NCBI GenBank assembly: GCA_002081555.1
Contig: MZNV01001276.1
Location: 1-64,000, forward strand
Source: Protostelium mycophagum
Lineage: Eukaryota > Evosea > Variosea > Protosteliida > Protosteliaceae
Length of the DNA stretch: 64,000 nt
Reading direction: 5' to 3'
Position numbers and translations under genes: made by a program
Part shown: piece after piece, positions 32,301 through 43,711 of the stretch
How the letters are laid out: the number at the start of each line of letters is the position of its first letter
Position numbering within the stretch: the first letter of the stretch is position 1
The notes under the pieces: model-generated
What the model was told of the DNA's origin: nothing
The model's input: only the letters and a program-made list of their open reading frames with translations
Database searches by the model: none

Positions 32301-33797
32301 AACAAAAGTGTGTTATCTGTTGTTGCAACATGAAAAATGTAAAATTGTGCAAAGAAGGTTTGTTTGTCATATCTCAACCTTGTTCTTCTGAATCACATGT
32401 GATTTTGCACAAAGTTTCGTCTAATAGAACCTTGCAATATTTATATGGGAAGACTGACGGAATGCAGGGCATTAAGCACCAAGATATATTGGAATATAAG
32501 AGGTACTAGAAATGTATGATTTGACAGTGTGCTGACGAATTGCAGTGACGACATGGAAATCATTGATGACGAAGTGAGTGGAATCGCATTGGACTCTTCA
32601 ACATACTTTTTATTGCGGCAGAGCTGCACACCCATTCGGCATGACGAGTGTTGAAATCTGTAGTCTGCTTGCATTAATTGACAGCTTCAGGAAACAGATA
32701 TGGAATCTGAACCACCACGAAAAGTCATGAAGAACCAAGTCCCTCCTTCTACAACTCCATCTACAAACTCATCCCCCCCTACCCCCACCCCCGTACACAC
32801 CCTCGCAGAGCTGACGAACCTCGAAAAGGTGATATCATGATGTGATATCAACAGTTGATTCTCTTAGACATCAGATTTGATCAAGATGATCAAGTCCGCA
32901 ATTACTAGCATGAACAACGAAGCTACTTCAGAGGGCATAGTACAGTACATCACAGATCACACTCAACACAACAACAAGGCAGAGTTTATGAAGAATCTAA
33001 AATACAGGTGCGCTTCTTGTCAGAGAGTTCTGTTGGGCTTTGCCTTAAGACATGCCTTGGTTTCCTACAGCCAACATTCTGCAACTGGACAACACAGCTC
33101 AACTGACACTTTGCAGAGTGAACGCCACGTTGTCCTCGCGTCAATATGCAGATCTCTTCCACAAAGTGAAGAAAAACAGACCCACAGACCCAGTCGGAGT
33201 GCCAGACAATGGACCAAAACCTACCTATTGGAGCCTGGATCCATCTCATGATGGAAAGAAGCTCTCTGACTCGGTATGTCTTGTAGAATACTTTGTGCAA
33301 CAAGAGTTTGAAATATGGATTTCAAACACTCTGACCTTGTCAGGTTCCGTACTGTCCATCATGTAACAAAGCGGCTGCCCCTATCGAATCCATTTCTTGC
33401 AAAGACTGTAGAGCAATCTACCACCTCCATTGTCTACCTACAGATGCTTCGGAAAGTCAGTTTATGTGAGTGTCTCTTGGTATCACGTGTCCTGTTGACT
33501 CCTTTAGATGCTCAACTTGTCGCGAGAGGAAGTCGATGTCACAGGCGCAGTGGACACAGGCCGTTGTAGACGCATTGAAACAGTTACAGAAACCTGCAGA
33601 CACCACAGAAATCACACAAGAGGTACGATCTCAATGTCCTCTGTAACTCATCACAACAGATCGCACAACACACGCATGAGGACATCAAGTCCATCAAATA
33701 CCGAGTGGCAAACACACTGAAGAATAACACGAATATCTTCCAGCGATCTACACAAAAAGGAAACCCACCAAAGACAGTGTACACTCTGCTTATATAA
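29364..33797 (+). CDS. Winged-helix/PHD-finger chromatin protein
   Basis: Exons can be chained from [16 protein letters not shown] through a Thr/Glu/Val repeat region (30120-30545) and an acidic stretch. Four winged-helix (HARE-HTH-like) units follow, sharing 'ai..lgg.at..eI...v..rV..iL': [19 protein letters not shown] (31106), [19 protein letters not shown] (32083), [19 protein letters not shown] (32885) and [19 protein letters not shown] (33560). Two PHD-type fingers: C-x-C-C...[15 protein letters not shown]...WFCPRC (31733-31867) and YCPSC...[13 protein letters not shown]...FMCSTC (33347-33515). It ends KTVYTLLI. Likely a nuclear histone-reading regulator. Whether the N-terminal repeat exons (29364-31000) belong to the same transcript is less sure. 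Confidence 0.65.
30120..30545 (+). repeat. Coding minisatellite (gtcgaca-containing repeats)
   Basis: Imperfect tandem repeat with recurring GTGTCGACAAAGCAAG-like units, giving protein repeats such as [18 protein letters not shown] with a period of about 8-9 codons. It remains open through at least 15 units, which supports translation. Confidence 0.75.
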
Positions 33798-34129
33798 AAT
33801 ATCTGTTGTTTTTTTATTACATTTCCTCTCTTATCATGTCTCGGTCATGATAGGATGGTGGAGCAGCTTCACTCTTTTGTGGAGCAACTAGAATCATGGG
33901 AATACTCCTTATTGTGCTCCAACAATCTCCCATTACTGGTTCATGGAGAAAAAGTCGCTTAGAACATAAATACCAAATTATAGTATCACAAAAACAAATG
34001 ACAATTTTTATTGAGCAATCATCGCTTCGAGTTGCCTTCCAAGGCGTCTGCACAATGTTAAGCATTAATGACCAAAGTCTTAAATATCGAGATTGTAATA
34101 CGACCGCTACAACAGATGACCAAAATCAC
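33798..34129. other. Intergenic stretch with a possible extra 3' exon
   Basis: 332 bp between the PHD gene (+) and the disordered protein (-). A minus-strand frame ends at 33817 with QKSEAAPPSYHDRDMIREEM, which looks like a genuine C-terminus and could be an extra exon of the neighbouring minus-strand gene if a very short intron is used near 34130. Otherwise nothing is seen. Confidence 0.3.
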
Positions 34130-35016
34130 TTACTCTATCTCTTCTTGCAGTCTCGCCCTCCTTCGCATCAGCCCTTCCAAGATCTCATCTCCCGCATAAT
34201 CCCGTTCATCATCAAAATCTTCCACTCCCGCTTCACCGCGTGATCTTGCATTATGATCTTTGTCTTCTTGCGCTTGTGATGTGGGGTGGTCATCTGGTTC
34301 TATTTTGGAATGGTAAAACGAAGAATCTGAGAGATCGCTGACGGTGAGATCTGTCTGTTCTCCTTGATGCATTGATTGATCTTGAGAGTCAAATGTGTCT
34401 TGATCTCTGACATCTTCGTCTGAATGTACAGATGTGTCGACGACCTGAAGAAATGAAAATGTCGCAATTACGAACATTCTTGGAAGCAAGGTGGTCAAGC
34501 CAAGCATACCTTCGCCAATGCTGAGGGAGGTAGTGGCGGCCTCTTTCTGTTATCTTCGCTCTTCTTCAGCATCATTATCAGGTCTCCCACATCGGTGCTA
34601 ATGTCGTGTGTGCTGACTTCGGTGATCATGCTCTCATCTTTCGTGAAGCTTTCCCCATCATTCGATCTCTTGAGTGTATCCCGTTCTAATTCTTCCTCAT
34701 TCCTTGCATTCTTCTCTGCTAACAAGAATGATTCAATCTCTAAAGAGGATTGATTACGAAATGTGCTGTTATCCGCTCTGCTGCTGTTTTGTGGCGAGTC
34801 TCTTTCTGCGAATGTGGATGGTGAAAAGCGACTGGGTGTTAATCCTGAGATGTCTAATTTCGAAGCAGAATGATTGAAAGTCGTCTGTTGAATCGGTGAT
34901 AACTGGATGGAGTTGTCACGAGATGATGTGTTAAAGACATTACTGCAGGACTCATCTACTCTTCGTCTGGCTGCACGAAGTATTGATAGAAGCTGATCTT
35001 CTCCTGGAGATTGCAT
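34130..35016 (-). CDS. Disordered acidic protein, unknown
   Basis: Two exons joined across a GTATGC...CTTCAG intron (about 34446-34510). Starts MQSPGEDQLLSILRAARRR. The protein is rich in Ser, Asp and Glu with no recognisable fold: SPIQQTTFNHSASKL, SDVGD-type acidic stretches and a C-terminal short helix LEGLMRRRARLQEEIE. It could be a nuclear or scaffold protein; no function is claimed. Divergent from the small plus-strand gene at 35049, with 32 bp between starts. Confidence 0.55.
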
Positions 35017-35048
35017 GTTTCAAGATTCGAATCAGCCTCATCTCTCCG

Positions 35049-35348
35049 ATGGCGGGAAAACCAAAAGACTCCACTACAACTCGCCAAGAAATCGAAATAA
35101 GATTTATTTCGGCGATGTTTCGAACTTTGGGAGCTGACTTCTCTAAACAGGCTTCCGCGGCTTTGGCTCTTCATGATCTGACAGAAGCACCTCTCACCCC
35201 ACTTCCTCCTGTTTCAGTAAGACTCGCAATGCTCCATGCGGGATGCTCTATAAATAGCACTCGGGTCGTAGTCTCGAGAAGAATGGAAGACCCACCTCTT
35301 CCTTCCTATCGCTGTGAGGGTGCCTTCTCTTGTTCTCGTTGTAGATAG
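35049..35348 (+). CDS. Possible small protein (about 100 aa), unknown
   Basis: Open frame starting MAGKPKDSTTTRQEIEI with an amphipathic helical section (FISAMFRTLGADFSKQASAA). The first ~60 residues look protein-like and lie between two divergent/convergent genes. The 3' third overlaps antisense to the C-terminal codons of the USP gene, so either it uses a GT in TCAGTAAG to splice out, or one of the two ends is wrong. Family not recognised. Confidence 0.35.
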   Translation: MAGKPKDSTTTRQEIEIRFISAMFRTLGADFSKQASAALALHDLTEAPLTPLPPVSVRLAMLHAGCSINSTRVVVSRRMEDPPLPSYRCEGAFSCSRCR

Positions 35349-38300
35349 ACAGTGTCTTACGCATGATCTCAGGTCCACCTCCATAAGCCTGTACAATGTA
35401 CTTCCATATCTCCGGTGTAACTCCGATGTACTGTTTCCCTGACGACAGGTCGCGCTTTGGGGTGATTTGATCGAGTTCTAATAGCTGGCCGTTGTCTATC
35501 GGGCCCGGAGGCGGTCCGCCTATTGGGGTCAAGATTTTTGGCGGGAAAACGGTGTGGTAAAAGGTGAAAAACGCGGGAAAATCACCTGACATAAACAACT
35601 TCCAACGATCTGCCCATTGTGATGCGACCAAATACCAACATTCTTTCGGCAATAAATAGCTCCTGATTTTCTCAGAAATTTCACATCTCCATCTTTAGAA
35701 TCTTTTTCATTTTCCCAAATTCGAAATTCTCTGATCACTTGGAATTTTCTAATGAATTTTCTCACCGGTCTTCTGCCATCGCCTCTCTGTCCTTTGTCCT
35801 CTGCATTTCATGCTGCAGCATCTGCTTGTCGCACTCTCTACACTTGACCAGATTTTGGATTGGGCGGCTGGCGCCGTACGTTGTAGATATGTAGTCCCAG
35901 ACTTTATGTGGAATTTCAATGAATTGTTGATGGAGTCCTCCTCTCTCCGGGTCTGCCACTTGCGGCTGAAATTTTCAGGAACTTTCGAGGAAAATCTTAG
36001 AAATTTTCGTGAAAGTTCGGGTGTTGGGAACGTGTCAAAGACTTGAAATTTCTTTGAAACGGACAAGATGTACATACTTTGATTTGTCCGTGCGGACAAA
36101 CGTAATGATCGTTGTCGACGGGGCCGGGAAATGACAATGTTCTATATTTAGACCACCACAGCCTCGATACGTAAAACGACTGATCCACTGATCCGCTCTA
36201 TACATTTCTCAGAAAATTCCGAGAAATCGACAATAAGATATCTCACTTGGTTATGTACGATATCTTGTGTCTTGGCGAGCTCATCACTCCTAGCTCGGTG
36301 CATCTGTCTTCGGTAGAATAAAATATATCCCTCAGCATTTTGGACTTCGCTTTCTGGCACGTTGTAGACGGAGGAATCGTCGAATAAATTCCATTTCTCG
36401 TCCATTTCGTTTCTGCAGTAAGAGACGTAATGTCCTCCTGAAAAATTCAGAGAAAATTCACAAGAAATTTCCGTGAAATCGGTTCTTGAGATCTCAAACA
36501 TGCGAGTTCGTGTTCGGATGAAACACTCACCCCCCAAACCACCGCTGTGGTTTACAACTGCAGTGAGTTCGTAAAATGTACCATCAATCCTGGGGTCCTC
36601 CACATCTACAACGGCTATCGGTTCCTGGAACAAAATCAGACCTTCTGTACAGAAATAACCATCACCTCTAATGGTTTTCCTTGCCTCTTCTCGATGTCTT
36701 TCTGTGCCTGCGCGTGTCAGTCTCGTTGCGGAACAATCTTAACGTGACTTTCACGGTTTGTTATCGCTTGCTCGATACAGTTGAATGGAAACGTGATTGA
36801 TATCTACAACAGTGTAGAATCCGTGAATACAGGACAAATTTCGAAAAATGCCATGTCAGCACCCACCTCCTTTGCCCTGAATTCTGCGAATTGCGCGCGA
36901 TGCGCGTCGGTCGTTAGGAAAGATTCCATGTCTAGATCATACAGTGGAAACCGAACGTGGTCGCTCAGTTTCGAAGAGAAATACGAATCGTGTCTGAACC
37001 TCTTTATGTGGATACACAGCACCTGTCAAAATTTATTGGATTTCGGTGAAAATTCATGACAGTGGAAAATTCGCAGAAAATTCACGAATTTTATAATAGC
37101 AAAAAAATCGGGAAAATTCATAGAAAATTTCAGGAAATTTATACTGACCTCTGGTAATTTCAATATGGACAGAGCCTTCTCCCCATCGTTTTTGGAATTA
37201 CAATGCTCACAGTGATATTGGTTCCCGCCAGTCAAGTATTCTTCAGCACAGAAGGCGTAAAGACAATCTCTGATGGTTACGCTCCTCCGACTCAGACTAC
37301 AACGGTCATTTTCCAAAATTTGAAGATATTTTCGTGATGTTGATATGATATCAGAAAACGATGAGATATCTTACCCCAAATAACTAGCGATGGTATTGAA
37401 TATTCCCGTTTGTATTTGAGATATCTCTGAAAAATCACTTCTGAGTCTATCCAACATCGTATCGTTCGGGATGCTGACTGAGATATCATAAAAACTGTCT
37501 GCTTTGTACGAAACCTGAATTTAAATTTCAAATTCCATTTTTGGCGTGAAAAATCACACCCACATTGTCACATTTGAGACATCTCACTGTGCTCAGTAAT
37601 TGACCACCAAAGATATCATGAATGACACTCGGTGGCTCCCTGGGATGTACATAATTTTCTGTGGAATTTCCGTCAATCCTCTGCGGAGTTACGGGGTTAC
37701 TGAGTTCTTCATGAAGGCGGTCCAAAACAAACCGCAGAAGCTCTTGGGAATCCTATTTCATCAGAATGGGACATGTCGATGTAAATGTCGACAATGTACA
37801 TCTTGAGGAAAAAGTGTCGACGACGTATACTTATGGAAAAATTCGACTCACTTGCTGTTGGTATCCTCTGAAAAATGGATTTATTTTTGTTACTGCCCGC
37901 AAGAACTCCACCGGTGCCACACTGTTGCTGATCTATTTAATTTTTTTATTTATTTAAATTTTAAATTCAATAAAATATAATTGAAATATTTGTTTACAGA
38001 CTTTTTGTGGTTCCACATGTCTTTGATGAGCGAAGAGAAAGCCACACTCAACAGTGGTGAAGGAGGTAGAAGCTTTCGTGATGCGCCAGGTGATCTCAAT
38101 GACGTCACATTATGTTCTCGAAATACGGTAGAAAGGGGTGGGCTATTGCTTAGTGCCTGCAAGGCAGAGTTCATGTAGCACGTGTTGCCTGTACGTACTC
38201 AGAAAATGATACCGAGTGTCATAGTGCCAAAAAACAAATGGATCATGGCATGATTAATGAATGAAAAAGCACCCAAGTTCTGAAGGCCACAAAGACCTGG

Positions 38301-38797
38301 CGTTCTCCCATGACCGCCTCCATTCTGATTTTTTAGAGCCGTGGCATCGAGTTCTTTTTGGCATTCGTGGCACCAGATAGTTCCTTCTCCTAACTTTATG
38401 CAGATTGGGTGTTGCTGTTTTCATTTAATTTAAGTCTAAATTTATTGTCCATTTTTAAATGGAATGGATAATATCATCATTCAATTCTGGTGGGTAGATG
38501 GTGATTCTCAACTTACAGTATCCGTAAAATGTTGTTGAGCATGATCATCCTCGCAACCAACAAAAAGACACTCTGTCTAATAGAATTAGTTGATGTGCCT
38601 CAATGAAGTATTTCAATTACCTCTAGACACAACCATATAGAAATATCGTCCTCACATTGTGAGCAATGAGTCGCTTTGGAGGCCTCCTATCCGGGTGAGT
38701 GATGCGATCAAAATCAAATACAAACCTGAAAAGTCGTGCCCTCTAAAAAGACGCTCTGGAGTTTTCTTTGATGTGGGCAGGTGTTACCTTTACCCAT
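35248..38797 (-). CDS. Ubiquitin-specific protease, USP20/USP33 type
   Basis: Deubiquitinase. Starts MGKGNTCPH and carries a zinc-finger UBP domain (CPH, THCSQCEDD, WLCL, FVGCEDDHAQQH, IWCHECQKE). The catalytic core follows: GLCGLQNLGNTCYMNSALQ (Cys nucleophile across a splice join), DRLHEEL, HDIFGGQLLSTVRCLKCD, zinc pair FCAEEY.../YHCEHCNSK, LCIHIKRFRHD, GGHYVSYCRNE (catalytic His) and NLFDDSSV (Asp). After it are DUSP-type domains (VSRLWWSKYRTLSFPGPVDN; YYLVASQWADRWKLFM-like). ZnF-UBP + USP + C-terminal DUSPs is the USP20/33 order. It ends RLRPECYL. Introns are numerous and AT-rich with repeated GAAAATTC motifs. Confidence 0.88.
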
Positions 38798-39281
38798 TCA
38801 GGATGGAACGTTCGGCTGATGTTTATTTATGCGTAAAATGACCTCGTTGTATCGATCATGTCACATTCCTCGACAAGGTCTAATGTCGACCCCTGAAACA
38901 AAGAAGACGACGTTCTGTACAAATGAAAGAACAAGGTGGATCTAATCTCACTGTTTTCGATCACGACAACTCTTTCATACAACCCCCAAATCAATGAATG
39001 CCGCCATCATCTGACAGAATCTGAGAAAATTTTGAGAGGGCTCCTGCGTCCCTGATTTGGAAGAGTTCATTCCACACATCACCAAGCAGCAGCAAAGAGC
39101 TGCGACTTCTTGACTTGTCTGAGGCCACGTTTCCCAAGAAAACTGGTGTAGAACTGAGTTGCGAGAATATCGAAAAGAAAAGGACACTTCACAGAAGAAA
39201 GAAACTTTCCGCCACGAAAGAACCACACCTTCGCATGCCACACCCCCTCTTTAAACTCGCCACAAACAGAAGAGTTACACC
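38798..39281. other. Divergent USP/PTP4A intergenic region with minus-strand coding-like fragments
   Basis: 484 bp. On the minus strand protein-like pieces occur in three successive frames: VWHAKVWFFRGGKFLSS (around 39200), LGDVWNELFQIRDAGALSK (around 39070) and YERVVVIENSEIRSTLFF to a stop near 38839. They could be exons of a small gene with short introns or remains of one. No family is recognised and exon joins are not convincing. Confidence 0.25.
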
Positions 39282-39970
39282 ATGAAGGCACACATTCTGA
39301 ACTCACCGAGTCTGATTGAATATAAGGGCATGAAGTTTTTGATCTTTGATGCACCTACAGATGCAACCCTCGATAATTATATGAAAGTAAGTTTGACTTC
39401 ATTCCGCCTCGTTTCTTAACATAAAAACATATGCATCGTGACAAAGGTCTGAAGAGTGATACTGAAGAACTACTCAGGTATTTAAGAAGAACCAACTCAA
39501 ATTTGTGGTTCGAGCCTGCGATCCCAGCTATTCCACAGATCGGATGGTGCATGAGGGCATAGAAGTGTTGGTAAGCCATCTTTATCAACTCATACAAGTT
39601 TATTGACCAAAATGAATGGTTCATGACCCTCTTCAGGAGATGCCTTTTCCTGACGGAGGTACGCCATCTGACGCTGTCATAAATCAATGGACAAGCCTAG
39701 TACGCTCTGTACATAAAGACGAAAGCGGTAACATTGGCGTCCACTGTGTCGCTGGCCTGGGCAGGTATGTCCAGTAGGATTAATATTTGTGTTGATCATC
39801 TCTTCAGAGCGCCAGTCCTCGTCGCCATAGCTCTCATAGAGCTTGGAGCTTCTTACACCAATGCGGTAGATCTCATCCGTGAGAAGCGAAAGGGCGCCAT
39901 CAATACCAAGCAGCTGCGATTTCTAAAGGGGTATACACCAAAGAAGAAGGGAGGGTGCACGATCATGTAA
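39282..39970 (+). CDS. PRL-type protein tyrosine phosphatase (PTP4A)
   Basis: Small prenylated phosphatase. Starts [17 protein letters not shown]. Four exons joined in frame. The signature [12 protein letters not shown] matches PRL exactly (Cys nucleophile, Arg). The regulatory Cys is kept in RACDPSYS, and the WPFDDG acid loop reads MPFPDGG, so one of two Asp residues is retained. The C-terminus KKKGGCTIM is polybasic plus a CaaX box for farnesylation, directing it to plasma membrane and endosomes. Family roles include phosphoinositide and CNNM magnesium-transport control. Confidence 0.92.
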
Positions 39971-40129
39971 AGACCATTATTTATTCCATGGCTACCTCAA
40001 ACATGGACGCTGGATCCAGCCCATGAAACATATAAATTCACTTCAAATTTATTTAAAATTACATTCGCAATGTCCTCTTACAGGAAAGTATCTCTAACTC
40101 ACTGCCAAGCACCAACCTCTTCCCATTCA

Positions 40130-40333
40130 TCAAGCAGCGGCCAATTTGTAAGGCGATGGTGTATTTTCCACGGTCTTTCCCTTCAGAGACTGTTCGTGTT
40201 CTGTTGTGAATGTATTTCTGACATCTTGAATACCTCGGAGGCTTCTCATGATGGTCTTGTATTTCATCATCGTTTTCTGAATCGCGGGGATATCAAGGGG
40301 TAAATCAATCAGGCAAGATGCAGACGAAGTCAT
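40130..40333 (-). CDS. Possible small helical protein (67 aa), unknown
   Basis: Short open frame MTSSASCLIDLPLDIPAIQK followed by a coiled-coil-like helix (KTMMKYKTIMRSLRG) and a polar tail ending PSPYKLAAA. Codon use looks coding. It starts 28 bp after the stop of the PiggyBac-like gene on the same strand. No family recognised. Confidence 0.35.
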   Translation of the reverse strand: MTSSASCLIDLPLDIPAIQKTMMKYKTIMRSLRGIQDVRNTFTTEHEQSLKGKTVENTPSPYKLAAA

Positions 40334-40361
40334 TATTTATGCATTACTGAGGAGGAGAGGG

Positions 40362-42055
40362 CTAGTGGATGTAGCGTTTCATCTCATCTATACTCAAATC
40401 CATCAAGATGGAAGCGAGTCGGAGGCGCGTCCTCCTCTGGTCAAGATTCAACACTGGAAACAACAGGGTGTGGAGATTCGTCCTTGCGGACCTTATGATC
40501 CAAAAATAGAATGCCCCTCCCCAGTCATGAAAAGAGTGACCTCCACGGGACTCATACAGTGACAGCTCATGGAGATTCACGGTGTTGACATTCACACGAT
40601 GGAGCTCATGAAACGGAGACGGAGAATTTTGTGTGCTCAGCGCAAGATTTTTTGCAAAGTCTATAACTTGCTCCTCGAGGTTATCTGGAACCCTCTGATA
40701 CTTGGAAATGTTATCAGTAGTACCTGACTTGCGTTTTCCTGGAAATCTAAGAGAAATTTCAATGCACATACGTCCTCACGATTCATGCCAGAGAGCTGTT
40801 CAGAGGTAACTGAGATGCCAGAAGCAGTGCTGGGTAAGGTTGGGAACTGTTGCGACACACTATAGGCGTTTGTAAGAAGAATTTGTACAACCCTTGTTCC
40901 ATCATCCCCGCAAGAGATTCTTGCCGAGACAAGAATTCTTCTATCGGCGTGGTGTACACTCCGCCATTGTCCCAAACAGAGGTTGTGGGTCAATACCTTG
41001 GTTTTAATTAAATTTCAAAACATTAAATAAATCTTACCGTTGCAAGGTGTACGATTGAAGTCTCTTTGACTGCCATCAGATACCTCTGGCCTCTGTCTTG
41101 CATTTGTCGACATAACTCCAGAGACCCAAAGACTTGATCAAGCACCACGAGATTTCTTTTAATATTTGACCGGTCGACAATATCAATCGCTGATTCGGCA
41201 GGTGATTTCTGTGGCATCATGATGTAGGGCGAAATATCATAAACGTAGGGAAGGCTGACTCGGTCGTATTCAATCATTCCGGCCAGTTGGCATGATAGAA
41301 ACCCATTTTTGTGCGTTTTGCGGGGGATGTAGACGAGCGGCGGTGGTCTTCCCCTTGCGTCTTCCCTTGCTATTTGTTTAGGTGCGGAGCGAAAAGCATA
41401 GACTGTCTCATCAATGGCGGCAGGCTTTGTCCCAAAGTCCACAAAAGTCTGCTTTTGTTAGCGAAATAAAATGAGATAAATAATGGTATTACCTTGTAAG
41501 AGCTCCTGAAGATTGCGCTCAGTCTTTCGATTTGTTGCGGAGAAGGACGGACTGCTGAGCGAAGACGGAGGAACCTATTGGAGAATCAATACGGGGCAAA
41601 GTTACAATTCTGACGCACCTGTCAACTGAAAAAGGTGGATTCGGTAGGGCGTTGTAGTGGCGGCGGAGGTTATGCTCCAATCCTGCGGGTGTATCCAGCG
41701 AAATCTCAGCTGCGATAAATTGAAAGACCTCAAAAAGACGGCTAGGCTGATCATATTTGCGAATGCCTCTAAGCTCATCAGCCTCTTTTTTCTCAGCAAG
41801 ATTGGCATCTATAATCTCTTGCAGTAGGTCCCAAAAGACTGTTGGAAACATCTGGAAAAACACTCTAAGAATAAAGTCTCTGGGTTTCTCTTGTGTTGTT
41901 GTGTGTAGGATGGGATGAGGTGGTGTCATGAAACCGTCACTCTCGTAAGAGGATAGCACAGGCACAAATCCGGCCTCAATCACATGCTCTGCTGATTCAA
42001 AAAAATGTTCGCTAACTGTGGGAGCTGAAGGAGGCAAGATTGATGTTGTGGACAT
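40362..42055 (-). CDS. PiggyBac transposase-derived protein
   Basis: DDE_Tnp_1_7 (PiggyBac) fold. Recognisable pieces: NPPFSVDRFLRLRSAVR (entry to the catalytic domain), IDETVYAFRSAPKQ (first acidic residue region; family consensus DExLxxFRG), a degenerate central part, VLDQVFGSLELCRQMQDRG (family D.FFTS..L...L..RG) and a C-terminal WGGAFYFWIIRSARTNLHTLL helix replacing the usual W..fF.LlD.a..N. The Gly of FRGR and the TS of FFTS are absent. The gene is split by several introns, no terminal inverted repeats or flanking TTAA pair were found, and only one copy is in view. This fits an old or domesticated transposase. The start MSTTSILPPSAP at 42055 is preferred; the frame extends upstream. Confidence 0.62.
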
Positions 42056-42414
42056 CTTTTTAGATTTTTGAACAAAGATAAAGAAGAACATTGCCATCAA
42101 ATGGAAACTGCAAACACGACCTGAAAATCCCAAATGGAATTTGGAAATTTGTGGTCCCGAAAACACAGATGTGGCAATGCCTGATAGATCCTTTAGAGGC
42201 AAATATATATATTCAGAAGGGCAGTGGTACTGTTGTAGATGAAACAGAGTTAATCCGTCGGAAAAATAGTTGATCCGATCGGGTAAACCTTGACCTGCGG
42301 GATTTTGTTGAAAATTCAAGGAATTTTGGAACTTCTCCAACGCCGTTTTTAAATAATTAAATTTGACACACAAACAACCTTTTGTTCTTTTAGGACAACA
42401 TCAACAAGAACACC
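42056..42414. other. Intergenic stretch
   Basis: 359 bp upstream of the PiggyBac-like start. It could include an N-terminal extension of that gene (the frame stays open to 42373 but is low-quality: MCVKFNYLKTALEKF). No other feature seen. Confidence 0.35.
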
Positions 42415-42900
42415 TTACATTGAGACAGGCCGATCATCAAGTACTTCGGTCACCCCTCTGCGGTGCACTTTGAATAGCACCCGCAGAAGCTCTTCCCAAC
42501 AGATACACATATCTCCATCTTCAGCAACTACACCACAGAGAACATCTCTGACTCTTGCAACAACAGCCAATCCAACAAGATGATCAACTACAAGGTACCT
42601 CATTTTTTGCTGAAAACTCTCTAATATGAATTTTGCAGGTTCCCACTGAAGCGGCCTCCAAGTGGTCCGTGGAGATGTCAGTGACATCATTGCCAATAAG
42701 ATCATAGAAGATGGCCATAATCCTGAGGACCCCTTTTTTGTTGTAGATCTTGGCAAGCAGAACCCGTGTTGGGGTTACATTTGACTGCAAAGAATTCTGA
42801 AATCATGGATCTTGGTGTCATGTACAAAGTCTGAATCGGTCAGAAAAAAAGGTTCCATCGAAACCTCACATTGTTGCTTGAGTCTCATCCGCGCTTTCAT
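42415..42900 (-). CDS. Small protein (about 130 aa), unknown
   Basis: Three exons can be joined in phase: MKARMRLKQQCE, then NSLQSNVTPTRVLLAKIYNK...TDHLEAAS, then a 37-nt intron (GTGGGAACC...TTTTCAG), then QKMRYLVVDHLVGLAVVA... ending LDDRPVSM. The coherent frame changes at splice signals support a real gene. Secondary structure looks mixed alpha/beta; family not recognised. Confidence 0.45.
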
Positions 42901-43030
42901 CTCTGTGTAATTGAGATGTACTTTGAAGAACGTGTCACAAATCAAGATTTGTAATCAAGAGACGGTTTTTAACCCAAATTGTATTTTTGCTCCGCTCCAT
43001 AAAATACCAGCAATATTTCTGCTAACAGTA

Positions 43031-43464
43031 TTATGTCAGGCTATTCTTGTCTGTTGGTGCTCTCCAAATCTTTGGCAATTTAAGACACATTTCCAAATAC
43101 ACCCACAGACCGTTTTTGATGTACATTGCTCTTGGAATGACCATCCAGGGGATTTTAGAGGTGCTGGGGATATGATGCATGAATTCATCCCACTGCGGAT
43201 ATTAAGTTGAACAGAATTGAATCTTAAAATCACCTGACAACTTAAAAAAATAATTTTGCACCAGAAAGACAACACCTTTGCCTCGGAGTTGCTCAAAAGA
43301 TGTAAGCATTGACATTCGCATGTGATGAGGATATACGTATTTTGCTGTGGAGACATGTGCTTTTCACTAAGAAAAAATGGCTTCATTATTTTATTGGTAA
43401 ATTCCTCCAATCGGTTGGCCACTCTGCTGAATCCTCTCTCCATAAAAATTGGGGCATTTTCCAT
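43031..43464 (-). CDS. Small protein (about 130 aa), unknown
   Basis: Two exons: MENAPIFMERGFSRVANRLE... to FLSCQ, and after a 41-nt GTGATT...CCGCAG intron, WDEFMHHIPSTSKIPWMVIP...KIWRAPTDKNSLT. Phase is kept across the join. Aromatic-rich with possible transmembrane segment SFWCKIIFLS. Not recognised. Confidence 0.4.
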
Positions 43465-43711
43465 TCAAATAACAGTTATAGAGGCTGTCCCATACTTCCA
43501 TCCAGCCTCCCATCTCCTTCTCTTGCAGCCTGCCTCATCTCAGCTTGTATCTTTTTGCTCAAAGAATTTTCAACATACGGCGGTAACTACCGTCCATTGT
43601 CACGTTAGTAAACATGGTTGTGCCAAAATAAATTGTTCATTCTTCATGCGAAAATAAATCACCAAAACAGTTGGCTATTTACAACACAAACACCCTTCTT
43701 CACTGTCGCAC

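Noticed and set aside
43560-43640. Palindrome-bearing stretch as a mobile element end
   Set aside because: Only the short CGGTAACTACCG palindrome is present; no element body or target duplication.
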